From NCBI RefSeq assembly GCF_000620785.1, contig NZ_JIAI01000011.1:1-64000 (forward strand): 64,000 nucleotides of DNA, written 5' to 3'. The notes beneath the pieces are model-generated. The model saw nothing but the letters and a program-made list of their open reading frames with translations. It had not been told where the DNA came from and did no database searches. Every line of letters begins with the position of its first letter. Position 1 is the stretch's first letter. A program made the position numbers and the translations under genes. This document shows positions 26,323 to 35,070 of this stretch, one piece after another. The stretch comes from Actinospineispora acaciae DSM 45401 (GTDB lineage Bacteria > Actinomycetota > Actinomycetes > Mycobacteriales > Pseudonocardiaceae).

Positions 26323-28040
26323 TGACGAGCTCAACCCCGCGCACCCGGGACGCGACCGAGGCCGAGCCCGTCGTCGAAGAGCCGGTCACCCCGGGAAACG
26401 GGTCGGGTTGGCGGCCGGGGCCGGTGCGCGGGCTGGTCAGCGCGGCCCGGAACACCTGGCGCGGGCTGACCAGCATGCGGACCGCGCTGATCCTGCTGTT
26501 CCTTCTCGCGCTCGCGGCGCTGCCCGGCGCGCTGTTGCCGCAGCGCTCGCTGAACGCCGCGAAGATCACCGAGTACGTCCAGCAGCACCCCACCGTGGGG
26601 CCGGTGCTGGACAAGCTCGGGTTCTTCGACGTGTTCGCCAGCCCGTGGTTCGCCGCCATCTACCTGCTGCTGTTCGTGTCCCTGGTCGGCTGCCTCGGGC
26701 CGCGCGCGCTGGAGTACGCGCGGGCGTGCCGAGCCCAACCGGTGGCCACCCCGCGCAACCTGTTCCGGCTGCCGCACCACGCCGAGGGCCACCTCGACGA
26801 CCCGCCCGACGAGGTCCTGCGGCGGGTACAGCAAAGGCTGCGGGGCTGGCGCACGGTGGTGCGGGAGCGGCCCGGTGCGGACGGCGAACCTGGCTACACC
26901 GTGTCCGCCGAGCGCGGCTACCTGCGCGAGGCCGGCAACCTGGTGTTCCACCTGGCGCTGGTCGGGCTGCTGGTCGCGTTCGCGGTCGGCAAGCTGTTCG
27001 GGTACGAGGGCCAGGTCATCGTGCTCACCGGCGGGCACCAGTTCTGCAACTCCGGCATCCTCGGCTACGACTCGTTCCGCGCCGGCGCGCTGGTGGACGG
27101 CACCTCGCTGAGCCCGTTCTGCGTCAAGGTGAACGACTTCAAGGCCGACTACCTGCCGAACGGCCAGCCGGTGCAGTACCGGTCGAACATCGGTTACCAG
27201 GCCGGCGACGACCTGGCCGCCGGCGACACCGGGCCGTGGCGGCCGTACCTGCTCGAGGTGAACTCGCCGCTGCGCATCGCCGGCGACCGGGTGTACCTGC
27301 TCGGCAACGGGTACGCGCCGACGTTCACGGTGACCTACCCGGACGGCACCGCGCGCACCCAGACCATCCAGTGGCGCACCGCCGACCAGGCCACCATGCT
27401 CGCCGAGGGCGCCACCAAGTTCGACCGTCCCGGGCTGTCCGACGAGGCCGCCCGCCGGGCCAACCAGATAGCCGTGACCGGCCTGCTCGCCCCGACCTCC
27501 ACCGGCGGCAAGGTGATCACCTCGCAGTACCCGGAGCTGCTGCGGCCCGAGGTGGCGGTGGACGTGCTGCGCGGCGACCTGGGGCTGGACGACGGGCGCG
27601 GCCAGTCCATCTTCGAGGTGCCCAAGCAGCGGCTGGACTCCGGTGCGGTCAAGCGGGTGGCCAGGCAGAACCTGCTGCCCGGCCAGCAGCTCAGGCTGGA
27701 CGACGGCACCACCGTCCGGTTCGACTCGGTGACCACATGGGTGTCGCTGCAGGTCTCGCACGACCCGGCGCAGGACTGGGTGCTGGTGTTCGCCGTGCTC
27801 ATCCTGGCCGGCCTCGGCACCTCACTGACCATCAAACGGCGCCGTTTCTGGGCGCGCATCCGCCCCGCTCGGCCGGGTGAGGGGGATGACGGGCGGCGAC
27901 GTACCGTGGTGGAGATCGGTGGGCTGGCGCGCACCGACCAGGCCGGGTACGGCGAGGAGTTCGCCCGGCTGCGCGCCGACCTGCTGCCCGCGCGGGAGGA
28001 CGTCCCCCGCGACTCGCGCAACGATGGAGGCACGGCCTGA
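26322..28040 (+). CDS. resB: Cytochrome c biogenesis protein ResB/Ccs1
   Basis: 572 aa from the ATG at 26322. After a 45-residue polar N-terminus come TM helices (TALILLFLLALAALPGALLP; FAAIYLLLFVSLVGCLGPRALEYAR; LVFHLALVGLLVAFAVGKLFG), a large external domain and a last TM near residue 490 (WVLVFAVLILAGLGTSLTI). Together with CcsB it forms the haem-handling synthase of system II. The order resB-ccsB with ATGA overlap is standard. Confidence 0.94.
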   Translation: MTSSTPRTRDATEAEPVVEEPVTPGNGSGWRPGPVRGLVSAARNTWRGLTSMRTALILLFLLALAALPGALLPQRSLNAAKITEYVQQHPTVGPVLDKLGFFDVFASPWFAAIYLLLFVSLVGCLGPRALEYARACRAQPVATPRNLFRLPHHAEGHLDDPPDEVLRRVQQRLRGWRTVVRERPGADGEPGYTVSAERGYLREAGNLVFHLALVGLLVAFAVGKLFGYEGQVIVLTGGHQFCNSGILGYDSFRAGALVDGTSLSPFCVKVNDFKADYLPNGQPVQYRSNIGYQAGDDLAAGDTGPWRPYLLEVNSPLRIAGDRVYLLGNGYAPTFTVTYPDGTARTQTIQWRTADQATMLAEGATKFDRPGLSDEAARRANQIAVTGLLAPTSTGGKVITSQYPELLRPEVAVDVLRGDLGLDDGRGQSIFEVPKQRLDSGAVKRVARQNLLPGQQLRLDDGTTVRFDSVTTWVSLQVSHDPAQDWVLVFAVLILAGLGTSLTIKRRRFWARIRPARPGEGDDGRRRTVVEIGGLARTDQAGYGEEFARLRADLLPAREDVPRDSRNDGGTA

Positions 28041-28975
28041 TGCCGGTCAACGAGGCACTGGCGACGTACAGCGACTACGCGTTCCGTACGGCGGTGGTGA
28101 TCTACCTGGTCGCCATGCTCCTGCACCTCGGTGAGTACGCCCGGGTCAAGGCGCCGAAGCAGCTGGTCGCGGTCGGTGCCGGCGACGGGCTCGACGTGGC
28201 GCCGGAGGCCTCGGGTGAGCGGACCCGGACCGACCGGTTCGGGCGGATGGCCGTGGCGATGACCATCCTGGGCGCGCTGCTGCACGCCGGCTCGCTGCTC
28301 ACCCGTGGGCTGGCCGTGATGCGCTGGCCGTGGGGGAACATGTACGAGTTCAGCTCGGCGATCACGCTGTTCGCCGTGCTGGCCTGGCTGGTCGTGCTCC
28401 GGCGCAACCCCGGGATGCGCCGGGTCGGCGCGTTCCTGCTGCTCCCGGTCGTGATCCTGCTCTTCCTGGGCGGCACCGCGCTGTACGCGCAGGCGGCCCC
28501 CGTGGTGCCGGCGCTGCGTTCGTACTGGTTGGCCATCCACGTCTCGGCGATCAGCCTCGCCACCGGGATGCTCACCATGGCGGGGGTGGCCAGCGCGCTG
28601 TTCCTGGTGCGGCGGTCCGGGAACTCCGAGCGGAGCGGCGGGTTCGTCTCGATGCTGCCGGCGGCGGACGCGCTGGATCGGGTGGCCTACCGGGTCACGG
28701 TGATCGCGTTCCCGCTCTACACGTTCGCGATCATGGCCGGCGCGATCTGGGCCGAGGCGGCCTGGGGCCGGTTCTGGGGCTGGGACCCCAAGGAGACGGT
28801 CGCCTTCGTCGCCTGGGTGATCTACGCGGGCTACCTGCACGCGCGCTCCACCGCCGGCTGGCGGACCGGGCGGGCGGCGTGGATCAACGTGGCCGGGCTG
28901 GTGGCCGTGTTGTTCAACCTGTTCTTCGTGAACCTGGTCACCGCCGGGCTGCACTCCTACGCGGGTGTCGGCTGA
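28040..28975 (+). CDS. ccsB: Cytochrome c synthase subunit CcsB/ResC
   Basis: 311 aa, eight or so TM helices. The Trp-rich haem-binding WWD-type motif is WGRFWGWDPKETVAFVAW near residue 243, with conserved His in HLGEY, HVSAISLAT and LHAR. It carries haem across the membrane and with ResB attaches it to CxxCH apocytochromes. Last gene of the cytochrome c maturation set, followed by a 129-nt gap. Confidence 0.95.
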   Translation: MPVNEALATYSDYAFRTAVVIYLVAMLLHLGEYARVKAPKQLVAVGAGDGLDVAPEASGERTRTDRFGRMAVAMTILGALLHAGSLLTRGLAVMRWPWGNMYEFSSAITLFAVLAWLVVLRRNPGMRRVGAFLLLPVVILLFLGGTALYAQAAPVVPALRSYWLAIHVSAISLATGMLTMAGVASALFLVRRSGNSERSGGFVSMLPAADALDRVAYRVTVIAFPLYTFAIMAGAIWAEAAWGRFWGWDPKETVAFVAWVIYAGYLHARSTAGWRTGRAAWINVAGLVAVLFNLFFVNLVTAGLHSYAGVG

Positions 28976-29104
28976 CCCCGAGTCGTTATATCTAGGCCCC
29001 TCGCGCCGCGCGTCGAGCCGGACTACCGTCCCACTGAGTGGTCGCGCATCGACCGACGGTGACGGCATGTCGCGACGGGGCGGTGGCGGAGAAAGAGGAG
29101 AACG

Positions 29105-30811
29105 GTGGAGCAGCGGGAGCGGGACTACCCACCCGGCACGGTGGGCTACCTGGCCCAAGGCCGAGGCTGGGGCAAGCCGCCACCCGACACGACAAAAGAT
29201 CCGGCAACCAGCTCGTCCGAGCCGGCGACCGACACCGAGGACGAGGCCCGTCCCGCCCCGCCGGATGGCGGCGAGGCCCAGGAGGATGCCGAGCGCGGCC
29301 CCGCCGGCCCGGACATCCACACCGACGAGGACGCCGACGACGAGTTGGACTCCCGGTCGGGCGCCGGCGAACGGACCGGTGAGCGCCGGACCGAGCCGTC
29401 CGGCGAACGCGCCGGGGACCTGACCGAAGAAACGGCGGGCGAACGCCCGAGCGAGCCGGCCGGCGACCGCGACGCGGACAACGCCGGATCCGGCCCGACC
29501 GCGCGGGCCGGCGCGCTCGGCGAGGAGGCCTCCGGTGAGAGCCCGAACGAACAGGCCGGTGCTCGTGGTGCTGAGCGGCCCGAGGCTCGTGTTGGCGATC
29601 GTCATGGCGAGCGGCCCGGTGATCGTGCTGATGAGCGGGTCGGTCGCGGTGATGAGCGCGGCGGTGATCGTCTTGGGCTCAACGGGCGGTTGCGGGCGGT
29701 CACGGACGCCGGGCCGTCCGCCGATGAGCCTGTACCGATCGACACCGCCGTGCCCGAGGACACCCGGGTGGACCCGCCGGCCCCGATGCGCGAGCCGACG
29801 CGGCGGCGGCCGGCCCGTTGGGTGGAGCCCGGCGCGCTGGCCGCCCAGCAGGCCCAGCGCGCCCGGACCGGCCAGCTCGGGTTCGGCCTCGGCGACGGGC
29901 CGGCATCCCCGCCGGCGGCCCGCCAGGAGCGGCGCATCCCGAGGTCCGGGTGGCGGCGGATCGTCTACGTGCTCTCCCGTGGCCTGATCAACTTCGGGGA
30001 GAGCCCCGCCGACCTGCGCCGACGGCACCTCACGGCGCGGGTCAACCAGCCGCTGCACGGCTGCTACAAGATCGCGATGCTCAGCCTCAAGGGCGGCGTC
30101 GGGAAGACCACCGTGACGGCCACCCTGGGCGCCACGTTCGCCTCGTTGCGCGGTGACCGGGTGATCGCGGTGGACGCGAACCCGGACCGGGGCACGCTCA
30201 GCCAGAAGATCCCGTTGGAGACCAGCGCGACCGTCCGCCACCTGCTCCGCGACGCGCAGCGGGTGCGCCGCTACACCGACGTGCGCGCGTACACCTCACA
30301 GGGGCCGTCCCGGCTGGAGGTGCTGGCCAGCGAGCAGGACCCCGCGGTGTCCGAGGCGTTCAGCGAGCGGGACTACCGGCGGACGGTGACCCTGCTCGAG
30401 CACTTCTACAACATCGTGCTCACCGACTGCGGCACCGGTCTGATGCACTCGGCGATGTACGGGGTGCTGGGCCTCGCCGACTCGCTGGTGATCGTGTCGT
30501 CCGGCTCGATCGACGGCGCGCGCAGTGCCTCGGCCACCATGGACTGGCTGGACGCGCACGGCCACGGCGAGCTGGTGGCCAACTCGGTGGCCGTGATCAA
30601 CTGCGTGCGCCGGTCGTCCGGGCAGGTGGACCTGGACCGGGTCGCCGAGCACTTCGCGGCGCGGTGCCGTTCGGTGGTCAAGATCCCGTTCGACAGCCAC
30701 CTGGAGGAGGGGGCGGAGCTGGACCTCGACAGGCTGTCCACCGCCACCCGGACCGCGCTGCTGGAGCTGGCCGCGACGGTGGCCGACGTGTTCCCCAACT
30801 CGCACGGGTGA
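29105..30811 (+). CDS. MinD/ParA-family ATPase with long disordered N-terminus (Rv0530-like)
   Basis: 568 aa. Residues 1-270 are highly charged and repetitive (many GER, GDR and GE repeats). The P-loop domain begins about residue 315: MLSLKGGVGKTTVTATLGAT is a deviant Walker A, followed by VIAVDANPDRGTLSQKI and VLTDCGTGLMHSAMYGVLGLADSLVIV, the switch II and base-recognition blocks. Similar proteins occur next to ccsB in mycobacteria, and fusions of this kind occur near type VII secretion genes. Role unproven; membrane-protein positioning or secretion is possible. A strong hairpin follows the stop. Confidence 0.82.
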   Translation: MEQRERDYPPGTVGYLAQGRGWGKPPPDTTKDPATSSSEPATDTEDEARPAPPDGGEAQEDAERGPAGPDIHTDEDADDELDSRSGAGERTGERRTEPSGERAGDLTEETAGERPSEPAGDRDADNAGSGPTARAGALGEEASGESPNEQAGARGAERPEARVGDRHGERPGDRADERVGRGDERGGDRLGLNGRLRAVTDAGPSADEPVPIDTAVPEDTRVDPPAPMREPTRRRPARWVEPGALAAQQAQRARTGQLGFGLGDGPASPPAARQERRIPRSGWRRIVYVLSRGLINFGESPADLRRRHLTARVNQPLHGCYKIAMLSLKGGVGKTTVTATLGATFASLRGDRVIAVDANPDRGTLSQKIPLETSATVRHLLRDAQRVRRYTDVRAYTSQGPSRLEVLASEQDPAVSEAFSERDYRRTVTLLEHFYNIVLTDCGTGLMHSAMYGVLGLADSLVIVSSGSIDGARSASATMDWLDAHGHGELVANSVAVINCVRRSSGQVDLDRVAEHFAARCRSVVKIPFDSHLEEGAELDLDRLSTATRTALLELAATVADVFPNSHG

Positions 30812-30816
30812 CCCCC

Positions 30817-30838
30817 GGAGCCGGCGTCCGCCGGCTCC
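30817..30838 (+). terminator. Strong GC hairpin after the ParA-like gene
   Basis: GGAGCCGGCG and CGCCGGCTCC form a perfect 10-bp arm pair around TC, starting 6 nt after the stop and followed by a C-run. A likely intrinsic or mRNA-stabilising terminator. The remaining ~180 nt up to the small minus-strand gene show no gene. Confidence 0.7.
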
Positions 30839-31021
30839 CCCCTTCCGAGCCGGCGAACGTCGGCCGGCGCCCAGATCCTCTGGCTTGCCGGGCCGGGCGA
30901 CCGGGTCGTGCTGGTCCGGTGAGACTAAGGCCCGACGAGCCGAGACTGGGAGGAGTTGAGGAAGGCTTGACCTTTCCTTGAGGAAGACATGAGGTGGGGT
31001 GGTTGACGGCGTGGCGCCGCG

Positions 31022-31231
31022 TCAGCGCCGCCGGGGCGGATCCTCATCGTCACGGCGCAACTGCTCGCCGAGCTGGCGGAGGAACTCCGGGTCATCATCC
31101 GGAGCGCTCACCCGGCGGGGCGCGCTGGGCCGGGACACCGGCACCGGGGGCCGCCGGATCATCGTCTGCCACAGCAGCAACCCGACGAAGAGCCCGGCGG
31201 CCAGAGCAACGAGCAACAGCATGTCGACCAC
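31022..31231 (-). CDS. Small single-TM protein
   Basis: 69 aa. One N-terminal TM helix (MLLLVALAAGLFVGLLLW) followed by a basic linker and a charged tail PEFLRQLGEQLRRDDEDPPRRR. The likely topology is a short exterior with a cytosolic tail. It sits opposite in strand to the ParA gene, before the DUF4229 gene, where mycobacteria also have small membrane proteins. No function recognised. Confidence 0.6.
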   Translation of the reverse strand: MVDMLLLVALAAGLFVGLLLWQTMIRRPPVPVSRPSAPRRVSAPDDDPEFLRQLGEQLRRDDEDPPRRR

Positions 31232-31399
31232 CTCCAGTCATGAGGCTAACCCAGCGAACGCTCCGCCGGGTGACACCATCCACATCCATCACCAGAGAGT
31301 GACCGATCGGGTCAGAAGCGGTATCAGGAGCAACATCAATTGAGCGATCCGGGGGATGGCCGGCGTCGGAGCGAGAGCGACCCTCGTAGGCTCGATGCC

Positions 31400-31855
31400 G
31401 TGACGTCCGAGGTACCAGAAGCGCCCGTCGGCCGGCCGCCACGCGGGCTCGGCTCCGCGATCGCCCGGTACGGCCTGGCCAGGGCCGGCCTCGTCGCCGT
31501 GCTGGCGGCGCTGCTGGTGCTGGTCGGGGTGCCGGTGTGGATCGCGTTGATGGTGGCGCTGGTGGCGGCGTTGCCGTTGTCGTGGCTGCTGTTCAAGACG
31601 CTGCGCGAGGACCTGAGCCTGGCGCTGGCCGACGCCGGCCGGCGGCGGGGCGAGCAGAAGGCCAGGCTGCGTGCCCAGCTGCGCGGCGAGGAGGCCGACG
31701 AGCCAGACGGGTCAGGACAGCGGTCAGGAGAGCATGGCCAGGGCCAGGCCGACGGCGGTCCCGAGCGACCAGACCAGCATGATCCTGGCGGTGTCGCCGA
31801 GCACGGCGACCAGCTCCCGTCCCTCGACCCCACCGAGCACCCGCCGAATCGGTGA
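31400..31855 (+). CDS. DUF4229 membrane protein
   Basis: 151 aa from the GTG at 31400; a TTG at 31340 is less likely. Two TM helices form the DUF4229 core: ARYGLARAGLVAVLAALLVL and WIALMVALVAALPLSWLLFK, then a basic amphipathic stretch. The last ~44 residues (Asp/Gly/Gln-rich) have no family features and lie over the 3' end of menA on the other strand, a 132-nt convergent overlap. A frameshift or late stop relative to relatives is possible. Confidence 0.7.
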   Translation: MTSEVPEAPVGRPPRGLGSAIARYGLARAGLVAVLAALLVLVGVPVWIALMVALVAALPLSWLLFKTLREDLSLALADAGRRRGEQKARLRAQLRGEEADEPDGSGQRSGEHGQGQADGGPERPDQHDPGGVAEHGDQLPSLDPTEHPPNR

Positions 31856-32605
31856 GATGGCCAGCGGCGCGGCCAGCAGCCCGAGCAGCATCGGCAGGCT
31901 GCGCAACCCGGCCAGCAGGCTGAGCAGGAACGGGATCGAGATCAGCGCCGCGTACAGCCACCGGGTGTGGGTGTCGCCGAGCAGCACCGCCAGCGTGCGC
32001 TTGCCCACCACGGCGTCGGAGCCGATGTCGCGCAGGTTGTTCGTCACCAGCACCGACGCGGACAGCATGCCGACGCCGATCGCGGCGACGATGATCAGCG
32101 CGCTGGGCGGCCCGCTCTGCACATAGGCGGTGCCCAGCACGGCGACCGGCCCGAAGAACACGAACACCGCCACCTCGCCCAGCCCGAGGTAGGCGTACGG
32201 ATGCTTGCCGCCGGTGTAGAACCACGCCCCGAGCAGGCACACCGCGCCGACCGCGAGCAGCCACCAGTGCCGGGTCAGCGACACCAGCAGCACGCCGGCC
32301 AGCATTCCGGCCGCGAGCCAGGCCAGCGCCATGGTGCGCACCGCCTCCGGCGCCGCCACGCCCGAACCCACCAGCCGCAGCGGCCCCACCCGGTTGTCGT
32401 CGGTGCCCCGCTTGCCGTCCGAGTAGTCGTTGGCGTAGTTGACGCCGATCTGCAGCGTCACCGCCACGACCAGCGCCAGCAGCGCGTATCCCGGTTGCAG
32501 GGCTCCGGTTCCGATCGCTCCGCCGGTGCCGACCAGCACCGGGGCCACGGAGTTCACCAAGGTGCGGGGGCGGGCTCCCTGAACCCACTGCGCAACGCTC
32601 GCCAC
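31724..32605 (-). CDS. menA: 1,4-dihydroxy-2-naphthoate polyprenyltransferase
   Basis: 293 aa UbiA-family membrane enzyme that prenylates DHNA to demethylmenaquinone. The prenyl-diphosphate Asp motif is NYANDYSDGKRGTDDNR near residue 58, and the second Asp-rich loop is DIGSDAVVGKRTLAV near 190. Some eight TM helices. The GTG start puts WVQGARPRTLVNSVAPVL, the usual N-terminus, at residue 7. The 3' end overlaps the DUF4229 gene antisense. Confidence 0.95.
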   Translation of the reverse strand: MASVAQWVQGARPRTLVNSVAPVLVGTGGAIGTGALQPGYALLALVVAVTLQIGVNYANDYSDGKRGTDDNRVGPLRLVGSGVAAPEAVRTMALAWLAAGMLAGVLLVSLTRHWWLLAVGAVCLLGAWFYTGGKHPYAYLGLGEVAVFVFFGPVAVLGTAYVQSGPPSALIIVAAIGVGMLSASVLVTNNLRDIGSDAVVGKRTLAVLLGDTHTRWLYAALISIPFLLSLLAGLRSLPMLLGLLAAPLAISPIRRVLGGVEGRELVAVLGDTARIMLVWSLGTAVGLALAMLS

Positions 32606-32641
32606 GGCGACACGCTACCGTGACTCTCGATCGCGCGCGGG

Positions 32642-33793
32642 TCAGCAGTCGCCGATGCGGACGTCGTCGGCGAGCGTGACGTCCTCGCCCGGCAGGTACT
32701 CGCCGGGGCCGATCCGCAGCCAGCCGTCCGGTGTGGCGCATTCCACGGCGACGCCGGCCTCGGCGGCCGCCACGCCGACCGACGGGGCGTCCTCGGTCGG
32801 GGCGGAGCGGACGGTCAGGGCGTCGGAGACGGTGTCCACCCGGCTCAGCGCGCGGCCGCCGGTCCACAGGAAGGTGACGCTCACCTCGGTGGTCCCGGTC
32901 AGCCCGAGGGCCTGGCGGAACAGCCGGTCGGACAGGTCGATGCCGGCCGGGTTGCGCACCGTGCGCCCGGTGCCGTCCTTGCCGTCGTTGTGCCTGTCGT
33001 GGAACGCGGCCTGCGCCTCCGGCAACCCCTGCGGCAAGGCATGGAACTCCTCGCGTGTGACACTCCAGTAGTCGTCCCTGGTGTTCCACGGCCCGACGTC
33101 CCACACCGGTGCCCAGGCGCAGCGCGGGCCGAACTCCACGTCCGGCGCGCACACCTTGACGCTGTACTCCGAGCCGTCGGTGTCGGACAGCACCCGCCGG
33201 GACGGCAACGCCACGAAGTAGTCGTCCGCCGTGACCCGGTGGCCGTTCGCGGTGCGCCGGTGCAGCAGCCCGAGCCGGGTGGCGTACACCTGGAAGCTGT
33301 CCGGCTCGCCGGGCGCGGCGACCGTCATGTTCGTCGCCGGCTCGGCGTGCGCCCGTAGTCCGTGCACGGTGGGGTCGCCGCCCGCCAGCAGGACGCGGAG
33401 CTGGAGCTGGGTGCTCGGGCCGGGCAGTTCGGTGGGGCGGCCGGGAACGCTGGGTAACCATTCGCTCCAGCGCCCGCCGAGCAGCCGGCCGCGCACGTCC
33501 ACCTCGGCCGAGGCACCGGGCGGGACCCGCGCGTCCAGCGTCGGGGTGACCCTGGCGGCGGGTTGGGCGAGCGGTTGGGCGGGCAGGGTGAGCAGCCCGG
33601 TCGGCGCGGTCAGCCGCAGCGCGCCGTCCTGGTAGACGGTGTCGACGGGGTGGCCCTGGCTCAGGTCGACCACCCAGTCCGGCTCGGCGGCGGCGAGCAC
33701 GGGCGCGGGCGCGGGCGTGGGCGGTTGCACGGCCAGCCCGCCGGCCAGCGCCGCGGTGATCAGCGGGGCCAGTACGGATAACCATCCGCTCAT
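32642..33793 (-). CDS. Secreted protein of unknown function
   Basis: 383 aa. N-terminal signal peptide (SVLAPLITAALAGGLA), then a Pro/Ala linker. The body is beta-rich with a central GRWSEWLPSVPG segment and paired cysteines (VCAPDVEFGPRCAW; C near 355 and the terminal GDC). The C-terminus from DAPSVGVAAAEAGVAVECATPDGWLRIG looks like an SH3b-type fold. Exported and likely disulphide-bonded. No family recognised; menA and menE lie on either side. Confidence 0.6.
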   Translation of the reverse strand: MSGWLSVLAPLITAALAGGLAVQPPTPAPAPVLAAAEPDWVVDLSQGHPVDTVYQDGALRLTAPTGLLTLPAQPLAQPAARVTPTLDARVPPGASAEVDVRGRLLGGRWSEWLPSVPGRPTELPGPSTQLQLRVLLAGGDPTVHGLRAHAEPATNMTVAAPGEPDSFQVYATRLGLLHRRTANGHRVTADDYFVALPSRRVLSDTDGSEYSVKVCAPDVEFGPRCAWAPVWDVGPWNTRDDYWSVTREEFHALPQGLPEAQAAFHDRHNDGKDGTGRTVRNPAGIDLSDRLFRQALGLTGTTEVSVTFLWTGGRALSRVDTVSDALTVRSAPTEDAPSVGVAAAEAGVAVECATPDGWLRIGPGEYLPGEDVTLADDVRIGDC

Positions 33794-33872
33794 GGCGTGA
33801 GCAGATACGACGAACGGGTGGGAATCAACATTACGGAGCGTGAGTTGCCGGAACGGGTGGCGCCCGTCAGGG

Positions 33873-35018
33873 TTACGGACGGCTCAGTATGCGGGCGACC
33901 TCGGCGCGGTCGGGCTTGCCGATGCCACGCAGCGGAAGCTCGGGCAGCGCGCGCAGCAGCTTGGGCACCGAGGGCGCGCCCAGCTCGTTGCGGACGGCGG
34001 CGTCCAGCTCGGTAGGGGTGGCCGCGTCCGGCTCGGCGAGCACGAGGGCGGCGGCCACCAGCTGCCCCCACTCCGGGTCGGGCAGGCCGATCACGCACGC
34101 GGCGCGCACCCCGGGCTGGGCCATGAGCACCCGCTCGACGGCGGCCGGGTGCACCTTCTCGCCGCCGGTGGTGATCACGTCGTCGGCGCGGCCGAGCACG
34201 CGGAGCCGTCCGCCGTCCCATCGTCCCAGGTCGGAGGTGCGGAACCAGCCGTCCGCGAACGCCTCGGCGGTCAGCTCGGGCCGTCCGAGGTAGCCGCTGG
34301 CGAGCACCGGCCCGGCCAGCGAGATGCGGCCGGAGCCGTCCAGCCGCACCTGTACGCCGTCCAGCGGCACGCCGTTGTAGACGCACCCGCCGACGGTCTC
34401 GCTCATGCCGTACGTGGTGACCACCGTGACCCCCGCCGCGCGCGCCTGTGCCAGCAGCGTCGGTGAGGCGGCCGCGCCGCCGACGAGGATCGCGTCGAAG
34501 CCGCGCAGCGCGTCAACCTCGGCCGAGCCGGCGGCCAGCACCCTGTGCAGCTGGGTGGGCACCAGCGAGGTGTAGCACCGGGATCCCGAGGCGAACAGCT
34601 CGGTGGCGGCCGCCGCGAACCGGTCGGGACGAAACCCCGAGCGGTTGTCCAGCACCGAGGGCCGATGGCCGGCGAGCAGCGCGCGCACGATCACCTGGGA
34701 GCCGGCCACGTGGTGCGCCGGCAGCGCCAGCAGCCAGCGGCCGGGTCCGCCGAGGCGCCGGTGGGTGGCGTCCGCCGAGGCGCGCAGCGCGGCCGAGCCC
34801 AGCGCCACCCGCTTCGCCTCGCCGGTGGAGCCGGACGTCTCGATGACCAGCGCCGTACCGTCGATCCAGCCGTCGTTCGGGGCCGTCGCCGGCCGGCTGT
34901 CGTACGGCTCCACGGCGGGGCCGCCGCGCAGCGCGTCGGCCAGCGCGTCGGTGAGCGCGGCCGCCGAGGACGGCGAGCCGTCGCAGGCCACCGCGCGGAC
35001 GGGGGGATCGAATGCCAC
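33873..35018 (-). CDS. menE: o-Succinylbenzoate--CoA ligase
   Basis: 381 aa, the short actinobacterial MenE form (mycobacterial MenE is of similar size, about 100 aa shorter than E. coli-type). ANL motifs: VIETSGSTGEAKRVALGS near residue 55, TTYGMSETVGGCVYNG, GWFRTSDLGRWDGGRLRVLG, TTGGEKVHPAAVERVL and the C-terminal GIGKPDR with the catalytic Lys. Activates OSB for MenB. GTG start. It lies with menA and menB, though the DMFase operon is interposed. Confidence 0.9.
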   Translation of the reverse strand: MAFDPPVRAVACDGSPSSAAALTDALADALRGGPAVEPYDSRPATAPNDGWIDGTALVIETSGSTGEAKRVALGSAALRASADATHRRLGGPGRWLLALPAHHVAGSQVIVRALLAGHRPSVLDNRSGFRPDRFAAAATELFASGSRCYTSLVPTQLHRVLAAGSAEVDALRGFDAILVGGAAASPTLLAQARAAGVTVVTTYGMSETVGGCVYNGVPLDGVQVRLDGSGRISLAGPVLASGYLGRPELTAEAFADGWFRTSDLGRWDGGRLRVLGRADDVITTGGEKVHPAAVERVLMAQPGVRAACVIGLPDPEWGQLVAAALVLAEPDAATPTELDAAVRNELGAPSVPKLLRALPELPLRGIGKPDRAEVARILSRP

Positions 35019-35070
35019 GCCTCGACTCTGCCACGCGAGCGCGTGATCGACGGTACAAGCGTCACGGGCG

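Noticed and set aside
28976..29000. GAGTCG just after ccsB as a seventh copy of the repeat
   Set aside because: Only the hexamer and one flanking base match; no second unit at 22 nt and no GTCAGG or CACACT end.
27335..30241. 968-codon open frame on the minus strand across resB, ccsB and the ParA-like gene
   Set aside because: It is a shadow of three well-supported plus-strand genes; its translation is Arg/Gly/His/Pro-rich with no domain, typical of antisense frames in high-GC DNA.
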